The notes beneath the pieces were generated by a model that saw only the letters and a list, made by a program, of their open reading frames with translations, ran no database searches and was not told the DNA's origin. From Bifidobacterium sp. ESL0732 (GTDB taxonomy: Bacteria; Actinomycetota; Actinomycetes; Actinomycetales; Bifidobacteriaceae): a stretch of 64,000 nt of DNA. Both the position numbers and the translations under genes were made by a program. The stretch lies in assembly GCF_029395535.1 (NCBI RefSeq), contig NZ_CP113920.1:2232001-2296000 (forward strand), in the 5' to 3' direction. Below, piece by piece: positions 8,855 to 18,412 of this stretch; positions within the stretch are counted from its first letter, which is position 1, and each line of letters starts with the position of its first letter.

Positions 8855-9397
8855 CTACGCCACCATCCAGCCGCGACCAGCCATCAATAAGCACTCAACT
8901 AGCACGAAAGAAGAAGCACCATTCGATACGATTGAGCTAACGGCATACAGCGTCCGTGCAAACCACAGAAATGCAATATGTCACTGCTGTGAATATGGCA
9001 GATTTCCAACGTTTATCAACATTCCCACACTGAATTCAAAGACCGAATAAACTGTAATACATAGGCGACAAAACAGGCCGTCTTATGCTCGAAAAGTGAA
9101 GAAAATATGTGCAGCTGGTAAGATAGAACCCTATATTGTCGCAATAAGCACTTTGCTACAGCTACGGAACTGACATTTACGCTTTATCAGCCTGAATCGT
9201 CAAGGAGGTTCGGCAACAAGACCGGCGATCAGGAATCTTGCCGCGCCATTCGCGCGTTTGACGGCTTTCCACAAGCAAGTTTTGTGCAGGACACCGCCTC
9301 AGATTGGTCGGCCGTCGATAGAGACGGGCGGCCTCCTCGGTTGCTCTCCATGCATGCCAACCAATGCTGTAGCGCGCGGTGAAAGGACGAATTCGGT
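8855..9397. other. Intergenic gap without a recognised gene
   Basis: I see no convincing gene here on either strand; the open frames are short and of random composition. An AAGGAGG sequence near 9198 has no start codon at a useful distance. The region carries the promoter of the downstream transporter. Confidence 0.5.
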
Positions 9398-11233
9398 ATG
9401 CCAACAAACCATCAGAAGCGAAACCCCAGCACTGGACGCTCGGGGCAAGGCCCGCATAGAGTCCACCCGATACAAAGCGTCAAGCATGTAATGCATATAG
9501 GTACAGGCTCACAACCGGACAAAAACAGCGAGCCGAAAATGCAAAAAGTCCATATCCGCCGGCAGTTCCTGCGTACCAAAGACATTACGGTCGTAGAGGA
9601 AAAGACGCTGAAACAGGCCATCGCCGGCACCGTGGTCGGCAACTTCATGGAATGGTATGATTTCGGCATCTACGGATATCTCGCGGTGACGATGGCGAGC
9701 GTCTTCACCAGCGGACTACCGAAGAGCATGAGCCTGATCGTGATGCTCCTAGGTTTTGCGGTGAGCTTCCTCGTCCGACCGCTCGGTGGCATCATTCTGG
9801 GACCGCTCGGCGACCGCGTGGGACGCCAGAAAGTGCTGTTCCTCACCATGGGCATGATGGTGGTCTCCACCGCGTTGATCGGCATCCTGCCTACAAGCCA
9901 TCAGATCGGCGCTTGGGCCATTGTGCCGCTTTACGCGTTGCAGATGGTGCAGGGCTTCTCGACCGGCGGCGAATACTCCGGCGCAACCACCTATATCTCC
10001 GAGTTCTCGCCCGATCGCAAACGAGGCTTCTACAGCGCTTGGCTCGACATGGGTTCCTACATCGGCTCGGCGTTCGGCGCGGGAATGGTGGCCATCACTA
10101 CTATCATCGCCGAACACGGCTGGGGTGCGGATGCCATGGTCAACGGCGGCTGGCGCATCCCCTACCTACTGACCATTCCACTGGGCATCATCGCGATGGC
10201 CCTGCGTACCCACATCCCCGAAACCCCGCAGTTCGCGGCACATCAGGAACGTCAGGAAGAGGAGCAAGCCGAGCTCTCGCACGAGGCCCGCGAGGCCGCT
10301 TGGCGTCAGGAATCGCCTTGGGACCGCCCCGGTACTATGCTTTACGTCATCAAACGCCATTGGCGTCGTCTGCTGATTGCCGTGGCCATCGTCGCAGCCA
10401 CCAACACCGCCGGCTACGTGCTTACCAGCTACATGCCGACCTACCTGCGCGAGGAAGTCGGAACCACACCCACGATGGCCGCCGCCGCGACCGTGCCAGT
10501 GCTGACCATCATGGCGCTGTGCCTGCCGCTGATCGGCCACCTTTCCGACATCATCGGCCGCAAGCCCATCTACGCCATTGCAGTGATCTCGACGTTCGTC
10601 CTGGTCTACCCGGCTTTCCAACTGCTGCACCACGGCACGTTCTGGGCCATCCAGGGCGCGCTGGCGATGATCGCCATCCCCGTGGCCTTCTACGCAGGCG
10701 TCTCCGCCAGCACGCTGCCGGCACTGTTCCCGACCGAATCGCGCTTCTCGGGCATGGGACTTTCCTATAACTTCGCGGTCTCGCTCTTTGGCGGCACCAC
10801 ACCTCTGGTCTCGCAAGCGCTGATCACCTTCACCGGTAATCACGACGCTCCAGGCTTCTACATCATGTTCTTTGCGATTTTCAGCGGCATCGCCTGCATT
10901 GTGATGCGCGAGTCGTCGGCTTCGCCTCTACCCGGTTCGATGCCGACGGTGGGCAGCGAGGAAGAGGCGCGCGAACTGGTCCTGACCCAGGAACAGAACC
11001 CGAAGATCGACACCTCGACCATGCCGATGCCGATGATCACCGTCGAAATTCCCGTGGGCCAGACGCTCCCCCAGCGCCCTGAAAACATTAAACTGCCTCC
11101 GCGCAAAGAACCGGAAGCGGGTTCGAAGGACTCGGAAGACTCGAAGGATACGGAATCCAAGAAGTCTGAGGAACGAACCGATTCGCAAAGTCAAGATTCC
11201 GGGACCGAGACGGATACTGATAATAAGGACTAG
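9398..11233 (+). CDS. MHS-family MFS transporter (metabolite:H+ symporter type)
   Basis: A major-facilitator transporter of the metabolite:H+ symporter subgroup (ProP, ShiA, KgtP relatives). The hallmark NFMEWYDFGIYGYLA lies at the first membrane segment, GPLGDRVGRQKVL is the loop 2-3 motif, and QGFSTGGEYSGATTYISE is the fourth-fifth segment signature; SDIIGRKP repeats the motif in the second half. About 12 membrane segments are expected. The start is uncertain: ATG 9398 has AAAGGA 10 nt upstream and gives a 611-residue protein, while ATG 9491 or 9539 would remove an N-terminal stretch that does not look like transporter sequence. The last 70 residues are a Pro-rich then acidic Ser/Asp/Glu/Lys low-complexity cytoplasmic tail. 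The substrate (organic acid, betaine or proline) is not determinable. Confidence 0.88.
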   Translation: MPTNHQKRNPSTGRSGQGPHRVHPIQSVKHVMHIGTGSQPDKNSEPKMQKVHIRRQFLRTKDITVVEEKTLKQAIAGTVVGNFMEWYDFGIYGYLAVTMASVFTSGLPKSMSLIVMLLGFAVSFLVRPLGGIILGPLGDRVGRQKVLFLTMGMMVVSTALIGILPTSHQIGAWAIVPLYALQMVQGFSTGGEYSGATTYISEFSPDRKRGFYSAWLDMGSYIGSAFGAGMVAITTIIAEHGWGADAMVNGGWRIPYLLTIPLGIIAMALRTHIPETPQFAAHQERQEEEQAELSHEAREAAWRQESPWDRPGTMLYVIKRHWRRLLIAVAIVAATNTAGYVLTSYMPTYLREEVGTTPTMAAAATVPVLTIMALCLPLIGHLSDIIGRKPIYAIAVISTFVLVYPAFQLLHHGTFWAIQGALAMIAIPVAFYAGVSASTLPALFPTESRFSGMGLSYNFAVSLFGGTTPLVSQALITFTGNHDAPGFYIMFFAIFSGIACIVMRESSASPLPGSMPTVGSEEEARELVLTQEQNPKIDTSTMPMPMITVEIPVGQTLPQRPENIKLPPRKEPEAGSKDSEDSKDTESKKSEERTDSQSQDSGTETDTDNKD

Positions 11234-11348
11234 ATAGAAAAGCGGGCATTGCGAAAGCGAACATGTTGGCAATGACCGGAATCGCAAATTCATACCACCG
11301 CAAGGAATCGGGAATTACGAACCAATATCCTCCAGACATCCAAATAAG

Positions 11349-12404
11349 CTATCGAACGTGACGCATCTGGCAGCGTTGTGGCAAATTCGCAGATAGCCAC
11401 CACAACCAAGTATGGGGTGGACGCAGCGCTAATCCCGAATGCTGAATCAGCCATGGCTTGCGGTGCAACGAACGGATTGCTATAAGGCCCAGAATCATGC
11501 CGCCCAATACCACCAGTGCCCCAAACACGACGGGGTCACCCTTGGCGTTTTCGGGATCAGGAATCGGCTCGGGTATGGGTTGTCGGGTACCGGTAACAAT
11601 CAGACGCTGCGTGTTGACTCCATAAGGAGTACACGTCATCAACGTAACTAGGTCACGACCAGACACGACTTTGTAGAGATGCGTATCAGACGGATCGATT
11701 ACATGGATACCGACAACACGATAGCCCATGGTTCGATTGAGTGTTTGCACATAAAAGATGTCGCCATTTTTCAGTTCGTCAAGACGAGTAAACAACAACG
11801 CATTCTGCAGACCGGTATGGCCGCTAAGCACGGCATTGGTCGAGGGGCCGCCGACCGGCAGACTGGTGCCGTAAAGGTGGCCAGCACCATGCTCAAGCAC
11901 CTTGTCGGATGTGCCGTGGTAGATAGGCATTTTCACAGAAATCTTCGGAATACGGATAGTGCCCATAACCCCCGTGCCGTCATTCAAGAGGGACTGGTAC
12001 TCGTTATCCTTTTCGGATTCCGGTTTTGCGTTGGGATTGCCGGTATCGAAAGGATCGGTGAACTCTCCAAGCAATGGCTGACCATCTGCGACGATACGCT
12101 GGTTATAGGCTTGAGCCCGATGGTATTCATCAGCGACCTTGCCTTGAGGCCATTGGGCGATGCGGTTGACCGATGCAGAGACCTCGGCGCTTTCTCTGTA
12201 CATATTGGTCACCCAACGTACGGGGAACCATGCGATAGCCACCAGAAGAGCTATCAGGCAAATAACAATAAGAATGTCGACGACAATAATAACAACCCTA
12301 CGGACTTTATTGGCACTTTCATCGACAGTGCCGATGATGTCATCGAAAGAACCTGCATCCAATATATTACGAACAGACGCGGTTTTAATATCCGATGAAG
12401 CCAT
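11349..12404 (-). CDS. srtC: Class C pilus sortase
   Basis: A 351-residue membrane transpeptidase that polymerises pilin subunits. An N-terminal membrane segment (about residues 36-60) and a C-terminal one (about 290-312) flank the sortase barrel. The catalytic residues are His196 in LSGHTG, Cys258 in TLMTCTPYG and Arg267. DPF at 117-119 is the lid motif that covers the active site in class C enzymes. GGAAGGG lies 7 nt before the ATG. It is third in a minus-strand cluster with the major pilin and an LPFTG protein, so its substrates are very likely those proteins. A terminator-like hairpin separates it from the pilin gene, so its expression may depend on read-through or its own promoter. Confidence 0.95.
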   Translation of the reverse strand: MASSDIKTASVRNILDAGSFDDIIGTVDESANKVRRVVIIVVDILIVICLIALLVAIAWFPVRWVTNMYRESAEVSASVNRIAQWPQGKVADEYHRAQAYNQRIVADGQPLLGEFTDPFDTGNPNAKPESEKDNEYQSLLNDGTGVMGTIRIPKISVKMPIYHGTSDKVLEHGAGHLYGTSLPVGGPSTNAVLSGHTGLQNALLFTRLDELKNGDIFYVQTLNRTMGYRVVGIHVIDPSDTHLYKVVSGRDLVTLMTCTPYGVNTQRLIVTGTRQPIPEPIPDPENAKGDPVVFGALVVLGGMILGLIAIRSLHRKPWLIQHSGLALRPPHTWLWWLSANLPQRCQMRHVR

Positions 12405-12611
12405 GAACGCACCCTTCCGCGAAAAACAATGGTTATCACTTACTGTTTATTGAAAAATTTTTAATAATTTTTATCTGAACGTAATATGTATCGGAAAATA
12501 CCAAAGACTATCCCGTTTCCCCTTTTTCACCGACGCAATATTACGCGAGCACAATTCAAGAATGAAAAGACGAAAGGATGCCAATGACAGCGAGACTTTT
12601 TGTTTGCCGGT

Positions 12612-12658
12612 AACGAACAAAAGCCGGCAAGAACCTTTGAGGAAAACGTTCTTGCCGG
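12612..12658 (-). terminator. Hairpin between major pilin and sortase genes
   Basis: CCGGCAAGAAC and GTTCTTGCCGG (12648-12658 and 12624-12634 read on the minus strand) form an 11-bp stem followed by CTTTTGTTC. The hairpin lies about 95 bp after the pilin stop and about 210 bp before the sortase start. It would make far more pilin than sortase mRNA if partly read through. Confidence 0.75.
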
Positions 12659-12752
12659 ATCTTCAAAACCAACGTTCAAACAACCATAACGCCATAAACC
12701 AACCGAGACACTAGACCTCAGTTGGCTTATGACCTTATGACCTTATGGCCTG

Positions 12753-14735
12753 CTATGCCTGGATGGCAACACCGTTATTGACGTTAGAGTCGGAACCCAG
12801 ACGGCGACGCACGAAGATCAAGGACGCGGTCAGGATAGCGAGCACAACAACAACCAGAAGCGCAAGAATCGCACCGGCTCCACCAGTCAATGGCAGTTGG
12901 GAAACCGAATTGACGTTCTGGACAACGATAGCGCCCGCGCTAGGAGCCGCGGAGGCGCCCGTAGTGGACCAGCTAACGTCATTGAGCGTCGTAGCCGCAC
13001 CGGAAGTGTAGGCACCATTCGTCTTGACAAGGCCCCAGGTATCGCCCTTATTGGCGAATCCGGAGACTGCATCCGACGAGCCCTTGCCCACCGTAACTTC
13101 TACGGAAGGCTTGAAGGTGTCGGAATAACCTGCAGGAGCCGTGTCCTCTGCAAGCGTATACACGCCGTCGGCCAGACCGTCGATCTTCAACTGGCCGTTG
13201 GAGCTCGGCGCGCCGGTAGCGGTATCGGCCGGTACGCTCGATGCGGAATCGTACACGGAGAGCTTGTCGGTGGCCGAAGTATTGCTTTGTTCAGCAGCCT
13301 TCTTGTAGGAACCGTTGCCCACCTGAAGGAACTTGATAGCAGTGCTCTCGCCCTGCTTCGTGACAGTGAACTTCGCACCGGTAAGTCCGGAACCATCCAC
13401 CTTCTTTTCCTTCAGCACATCGAAGTGACGGAAGTAGGCCTTGGAATCATTGTTGTTACTGCCATCGGTCTTGTCATTGATTACCGTGCCGTTAGTGCAT
13501 GTCCCGGAAGCCACGGGGCAATTGTCGACTTTGCCATCATTAATTGTCGGAGGAACAACGGTAGGCTGGTTGCCGGGATCAGAGGAATAGCCCAGCGTCA
13601 CACCGTTTTCGAGAGCTCCACCCGTGGCTTCATCGTTGACTTTCATTGTGAATTTGACAACGATGCTGTCACCATACGTTTGATCGAGAATCGATTGGCT
13701 CAAATCGATGACAAGGTACTGGGTGCTGGTGCTGCCGTCATAGTTGGCATTCTTCACCGCATATTTGCCGGTATCCAGATCAGTGCCGCCGACCTTAACA
13801 CTCTGAACCGCGTCATAGCTCAATCCCTTTTGCGAAGGCGTATCGATCATCGTGAAGACATACTTCGAGAAACCGGTCGTCAGTGGCACCTTGGTGGACA
13901 GTTTATAATGCAACGTGCCGCCGACCGAGGGATCATTGGTGACGCCGTCGGTGTCCAACGACTTGGTGACCTTGGGAGCGTCATTCTTCAGATTGACGAC
14001 ACCGAGATCCTCCGAGTTGAGCTTGCTGTATGTGTCACTGCCCATCACGACACCGGTGCTGACAAGCATGGGAATGGAGTTCTTGTGCGACGTGGAGCTT
14101 AGTCCGCTCGCACCGCTGGCAGTGACGTCTTCAACGACATAGACACCAGGTGTAAGATCAGTAATCTGAGCGCTATTGCCCGTAGTCACAGTGACCGAAG
14201 GACTCGAAGACGTAAAATTGGCCTGGAATGTCGAGATATCAGACAACTTGGTGACAAACGTACGCAGGTTGCCCTTCCAGCCGTTGGGAACGGTACCGTC
14301 ATTTGAGGTCGAATCGGTTCCAGTGTAGCCAAGCCACTTCGAGGCGACCTCACCAATTGGGTTGCCCTCATAGCCGGCAGCGACATCAGTCGATTGGCCC
14401 AAAGCGGTTTTGGTCGAACTCAGAGCAGATTCCGCATCAGTCTTGATGCCGGATACCGTGCTGACCGCGACAGACGACAGGACATGCGTGGAAGCGTCGC
14501 CTTCTGCATTCTCGTAGTTGCCGACTTTCACAGCCGCGAACTTATGCCCTTCCATGGTTCCACTTGACGAATTCGTCGCATCAACATTAATGGTGATAGT
14601 GGATTTAGCAGCAGCCTGACTCATATCCAACGACGAGTTGTCTGCATTCGCTGCGCCCATAGGTGCTAGTGCGAGAAGGGTGGCGGCAGAAACCGCGGCA
14701 CCGATCAACGCACGAAGACTCATTTTCCTTTTCAT
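12753..14735 (-). CDS. SpaH/EbpB-type LPXTG major pilin
   Basis: A 660-residue secreted pilus shaft protein. It starts with a signal peptide (MKRKMSLRALIGAAV, hydrophobic core, cut near AANADN) and ends with the sorting signal LPLTG at about residue 614, a hydrophobic helix and RRR. Ig-like CnaB domains are implied by the E-box TLAEDTAPAGY near residue 545 and by VYVVEDVTASGASG near residue 200. The usual pilin motif VYPKN is not seen; the nearest candidate lysine is Lys250 in VVNLKNDAPK. The ATG at 14735 has GAAAGG seven bases upstream, better than upstream starts. It sits between the LPFTG protein and the class C sortase, and is the likely polymerised backbone. Confidence 0.93.
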   Translation of the reverse strand: MKRKMSLRALIGAAVSAATLLALAPMGAANADNSSLDMSQAAAKSTITINVDATNSSSGTMEGHKFAAVKVGNYENAEGDASTHVLSSVAVSTVSGIKTDAESALSSTKTALGQSTDVAAGYEGNPIGEVASKWLGYTGTDSTSNDGTVPNGWKGNLRTFVTKLSDISTFQANFTSSSPSVTVTTGNSAQITDLTPGVYVVEDVTASGASGLSSTSHKNSIPMLVSTGVVMGSDTYSKLNSEDLGVVNLKNDAPKVTKSLDTDGVTNDPSVGGTLHYKLSTKVPLTTGFSKYVFTMIDTPSQKGLSYDAVQSVKVGGTDLDTGKYAVKNANYDGSTSTQYLVIDLSQSILDQTYGDSIVVKFTMKVNDEATGGALENGVTLGYSSDPGNQPTVVPPTINDGKVDNCPVASGTCTNGTVINDKTDGSNNNDSKAYFRHFDVLKEKKVDGSGLTGAKFTVTKQGESTAIKFLQVGNGSYKKAAEQSNTSATDKLSVYDSASSVPADTATGAPSSNGQLKIDGLADGVYTLAEDTAPAGYSDTFKPSVEVTVGKGSSDAVSGFANKGDTWGLVKTNGAYTSGAATTLNDVSWSTTGASAAPSAGAIVVQNVNSVSQLPLTGGAGAILALLVVVVLAILTASLIFVRRRLGSDSNVNNGVAIQA

Positions 14736-14896
14736 GGAATGCCTTTCTTGTTCTTTCATTTCTTGTTCTATCCGATTGCTTAAATACTTTTCGGTACGTG
14801 CCCGCATGAGGATTCCGATTAGGCACAAGGGCCACCTCACTTACCCTGTGTCATATCGATTACCTCCCCTTGCTGCGAGACTGGAAATTACACTTT

Positions 14897-17737
14897 TCAT
14901 TTCGCATGCACCCCCTTATGAGTCAAACGGGAATGTGTCTTGCGGAAGACGACATAAGTAGTAACAGCAATCACCACTGCCAGCAAGGTGAGTAATAATG
15001 CCCAGCTTGAGAAGCCACCAGTAAAGGGCAACTTGTCAGTAGGCGGCGTGGGATTGAAGCCCTTATACACCACGTTCTTAGACGCGTTGGTCTCTTTATC
15101 CACGACATAGGCCTTGATGTCACCTGGCTTGGATCCGTAGACCACTTTGGCCTGCCAGTTGCCGTCGGAATCCACCGTCGCTGTTGTCGGGGCGCTTGAA
15201 GGCGTGCCCTCCGGCCAGGTCAGATGAACGGTTGCGCCAGGCAATATCGTGCTCAGAATGACAGGCGTGCTGGGGTCGACCGCCACCTTGCCCTTTACGT
15301 AATTGTTGTCGGCGCTGGTGATGGAAACCACCGGAGCATAGAAGTCAACGGTTTTGGTGACGGGATCGGACTCGGCCGTCACACCATCCTTGTTGGCGGT
15401 GACCGCCACGAACTTGAAGTAACAACCCGAATCGGCCACGGGTGATGGAGTGTTGTCAATGAACCATTGCACCGGCACACTGCAACTCCAGTTCTGATCG
15501 TTGCCCACCCCTATGCTCTGCTCGCATTTGGCGCTGTCTATCCCGACAATCTCGTTGCCAAGGGCGGATTCGTCATCACGCGTCGCCACGGATGAAGAAG
15601 CAGATTTGCTCTTCGTCCCCGACGTGCCGCTTGGAGAAGTAACGTGCTTCGCGTAGAGCTTCATCGTGGACTCGCCCTCGCTGGAACTCATCGTGCCACC
15701 GATGCTCACCGTCGTGCTGTTGCCGTTGGTGAGCTCGCCGTCCAGCGACCCTGACTGCTGGGTATGCGGCACGACAATCTTGTCCGGATCCACCGTCGGC
15801 GCCTTGTCCGCCGCCGCTTTGAAATTAACGACATATACCGGCGAGAAGAAGGACGTCAGATTCATCGCAATGCCATTTTCGCCTTCAGTGGGGTCGGTTT
15901 GATAAGCGTGGTAACGCCGTTCGCGTTCTTTTGGATTAGTCAAATCCACGATGTCGTCAGCACTCGATGCCTGAAGCTGCCAGGTGCCATCGGCATTGAC
16001 ATCAGCCGTGCCTACAAGATGACCCATGTTTTCATAATCATCCGTGACGCCTTTAACGATGACCTTTTTACTGGTACCGTCCGAAAACGTAGCTGTTGCG
16101 CCTGCTTTCGGCACGTCTTCATAAACCGAAATTTTCTGGCCTGCAGTGCCGCCCGCACCTTTGATAATCGGCTTGGTGGCCGAAGAACGCGAATTCGATT
16201 TGAAGTCCCCGTCATCCGTCTGGCCGTCAGGGTCCGACGAACTCATGGCACTGAACCCGATATTATTGGCCGGGTCACTGCTATCAGTATTGGTATTCGA
16301 CACACTGGTAATCGTCGGAACTTTCGGACGAACCACATCATACTTGTAAAAAGCCGTATCAATCGTCCAGGCGTTCTTCAGTTGTTCTTTGACCTCAGAC
16401 TGCGTCATCGTATCGGTAATGCCGGGATTCGCGGGATTCCTATACGGGTCCGTGGTATTGATCATCGAGCAGCTCGGGTTCATAACTGGCCAGGTAACCA
16501 GCTTGAAGTATCCGTCAAGGCCTTGTTCGGACTTGGCTTTAGCAAAATCAATCGAACCGTCCGTATTCTGCGCATCTCCAGGAGCATAAAGTGTATTGTC
16601 GCCCGATTGGGACTTGCTCCGGTTAAACGCTGCGGCATTAACGTTGCCCGGAGGAGCGCCTATGCCGGTGGCCGGCTGGTTGTCAACCTGCTGAACAGTC
16701 GGGGTCAGCGCATCCACAGGAACCCAGTTCGAGTTGTTCTTGAGCGCTATCCATTGGTATTTGAAAGATGTCGCTTGATAACAGGGATTGCGCGTATCCT
16801 GGCTATATTTGCCGTTATACATACGCACGAAGAATGAGTTCGCGGGTGCCACACCACTTGGCTGCCCATTGAGACCATAATCGGTCACCAATCCCCAGTT
16901 CGCCTGCCTGTTGCTCCACAATGTCGGATTGGCATCCCAACCGATGAAGGAAAGCGGGATATCACAACTTTCTTTACTGATATCGTTGCACATTCCGGGA
17001 AAGACCGTTGTCTGACGGCCGGCCATCAAATCAGTGGCAAGTGGGTTATTGTTCAAATCAGAAAGATTGCTCATAGGATAAGTGCTTCGATTGGTGTAGG
17101 CACCAACCATCACGTAAATAGGAGGTGTCGGCATCACACGGCCTTCAGCAGTGTGGTTCCACCAGCTCGCCTGCTGATCCTGATTGATATAATCAATATC
17201 TGCTTCGAGCGAAATCGTTACGTAATCGTAGAGACCCGAATGAACGATCTTGTGAATCGTATAATACTGATCCTGATTGTGGGCCCAATTATCTGCGCCG
17301 CTCGCGCCATCAATGGTGTTCAAATATCTAAAGGGATTATTATTCGTTGAGAAATCGTGCGCAGCATCCCCACTGTTGTTGCTTCTCGCATTTACGTAGT
17401 CGTAGACAATACGCAAGCCGGTTGCACTGCTTTCGGTGTTCGAACCCACGTTTGGGTTAACCTCGCCGTGTGCCACACGAATCACTGCATCCAAACGAAT
17501 CTCGTCGTTGTAAGTATCGACCTTGTCGTTGTTTGCCAGTAGTTGGAACAGCACAGGTTTACGAGATGCACCGTTCGGGGCCGTCACGGCGTTAGTAAGT
17601 CGCCAAGAAGTGTCACCGCGAGACGATGAGTCATCTGCGGAAACTGTCGTTTTTACAGCAACAAGCGCACCCGAGACCACCAACGCCACTACAGCAAGAA
17701 GGCTGGCCAGCCGCGCAAAAAGTTTCACACGATTCAT
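14897..17737 (-). CDS. LPFTG-anchored large surface protein, probable pilus tip/adhesin
   Basis: A 946-residue secreted protein, first gene of the pilus cluster. The signal peptide spans about residues 1-33 (MNRVKLFARLASLLAVV, cut near VSADD). The C-terminus has LPFTG at residue 903, a hydrophobic segment and a basic tail. The body is Asn/Asp/Ser/Thr-rich; its first 480 residues are a unique, probably folded domain with many aromatic residues, and the rest looks like repeated Ig-like modules (for example VSITSADNNYVKGKVAVDP near residue 800). I saw no von Willebrand A domain. AGGGAAG lies 8 nt before the ATG. The gene order (large tip, major pilin, sortase) matches two-component bifidobacterial pili. 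The ligand is unknown. Confidence 0.88.
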   Translation of the reverse strand: MNRVKLFARLASLLAVVALVVSGALVAVKTTVSADDSSSRGDTSWRLTNAVTAPNGASRKPVLFQLLANNDKVDTYNDEIRLDAVIRVAHGEVNPNVGSNTESSATGLRIVYDYVNARSNNSGDAAHDFSTNNNPFRYLNTIDGASGADNWAHNQDQYYTIHKIVHSGLYDYVTISLEADIDYINQDQQASWWNHTAEGRVMPTPPIYVMVGAYTNRSTYPMSNLSDLNNNPLATDLMAGRQTTVFPGMCNDISKESCDIPLSFIGWDANPTLWSNRQANWGLVTDYGLNGQPSGVAPANSFFVRMYNGKYSQDTRNPCYQATSFKYQWIALKNNSNWVPVDALTPTVQQVDNQPATGIGAPPGNVNAAAFNRSKSQSGDNTLYAPGDAQNTDGSIDFAKAKSEQGLDGYFKLVTWPVMNPSCSMINTTDPYRNPANPGITDTMTQSEVKEQLKNAWTIDTAFYKYDVVRPKVPTITSVSNTNTDSSDPANNIGFSAMSSSDPDGQTDDGDFKSNSRSSATKPIIKGAGGTAGQKISVYEDVPKAGATATFSDGTSKKVIVKGVTDDYENMGHLVGTADVNADGTWQLQASSADDIVDLTNPKERERRYHAYQTDPTEGENGIAMNLTSFFSPVYVVNFKAAADKAPTVDPDKIVVPHTQQSGSLDGELTNGNSTTVSIGGTMSSSEGESTMKLYAKHVTSPSGTSGTKSKSASSSVATRDDESALGNEIVGIDSAKCEQSIGVGNDQNWSCSVPVQWFIDNTPSPVADSGCYFKFVAVTANKDGVTAESDPVTKTVDFYAPVVSITSADNNYVKGKVAVDPSTPVILSTILPGATVHLTWPEGTPSSAPTTATVDSDGNWQAKVVYGSKPGDIKAYVVDKETNASKNVVYKGFNPTPPTDKLPFTGGFSSWALLLTLLAVVIAVTTYVVFRKTHSRLTHKGVHAK

Positions 17738-18292
17738 TCCATCAACTTCCCTAAAGCTTCATCAACCTACGAAATTCCCCTACTTCGCATTGCCGAAGTC
17801 AATTGCCTTGCAATTTCATGTTCATGTACAAAATTTATGGATTTATCGAAGTCAAACGAAATACTTCAAATCGTCTTTCATCTTGTTTCAGTGCTTTACC
17901 GTAACACGGGCAATACAATTACGTTCTTTGAATAATGTGATGTAAAGCCTATATTTTCAACGAAAATAAGCACTCTGACTTTAAACGTCTGCTATTAAAA
18001 AAAATAAGAAATCTTTGTATATTATGGATTACAAATATTAAGCCGTTAACATAAAAGGTTTGACAAGATAAACACAGAATCGTTACAAAAAAGATTTGAA
18101 AAAAATAGTCTTTTTCCTCTTTTAGTAAAACTGCAACCATAACTTTTATTGGTTTAGAACTTCAGCTGGATTCCGAATACCGCCTGACAAAATTGGCCGC
18201 CCGCATAAACATAATTAATAACCAACTCAACAATGAGGTAAGTCAGGCGTCAATTTGGAGATAAGTCAGCATTTTCACTCTGCAAAACAGCG
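17738..18292. other. AT-rich intergenic region upstream of pilus operon
   Basis: No gene is seen. The region is markedly AT-rich, with an A8 tract near 17997 and further A/T runs around 18080-18125. It must hold the promoter of the pilus operon, transcribed leftward from near 17740-17900. No poly-G phase-variation tract is present. Confidence 0.6.
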
Positions 18293-18338
18293 AAGAGGCC
18301 ATTGCCCGCACTGACAACAGTGCGGGCAATGGCCTCTT
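18293..18338 (-). terminator. 21-bp perfect stem-loop 3' of the ABC exporter genes
   Basis: A perfect 21-bp stem (18293-18313 with 18318-18338; core GGCCATTGCCCGCACTG) closes a 4-nt loop, between the ABC transporter stop and the pilus-operon promoter region. There is no long T tract, but the extreme stability and position make termination of the ABC operon likely. Confidence 0.8.
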
Positions 18339-18412
18339 ATCATAGAAACCATGCCCAGCTAAATACATAGGCTGCTTCTGAGGACCACTTGCGTGACTTT
18401 ATCCGACGCGCC

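Noticed and set aside
8855..9397. Possible tRNA or small RNA gene in the gap before the MHS transporter
   Set aside because: No cloverleaf, TWC-loop sequence or terminator could be found by eye.
11088..11339. An 83-residue hydrophobic minus-strand frame near the end of the first MHS gene
   Set aside because: It overlaps the plus-strand transporter tail, and its composition is the reverse strand of a Ser/Asp-rich region; there is no ribosome site.
17738..18140. Poly-G or poly-C phase-variation tract upstream of the pilus genes
   Set aside because: Only A/T runs are present; the pilus genes have intact frames and normal ribosome sites.
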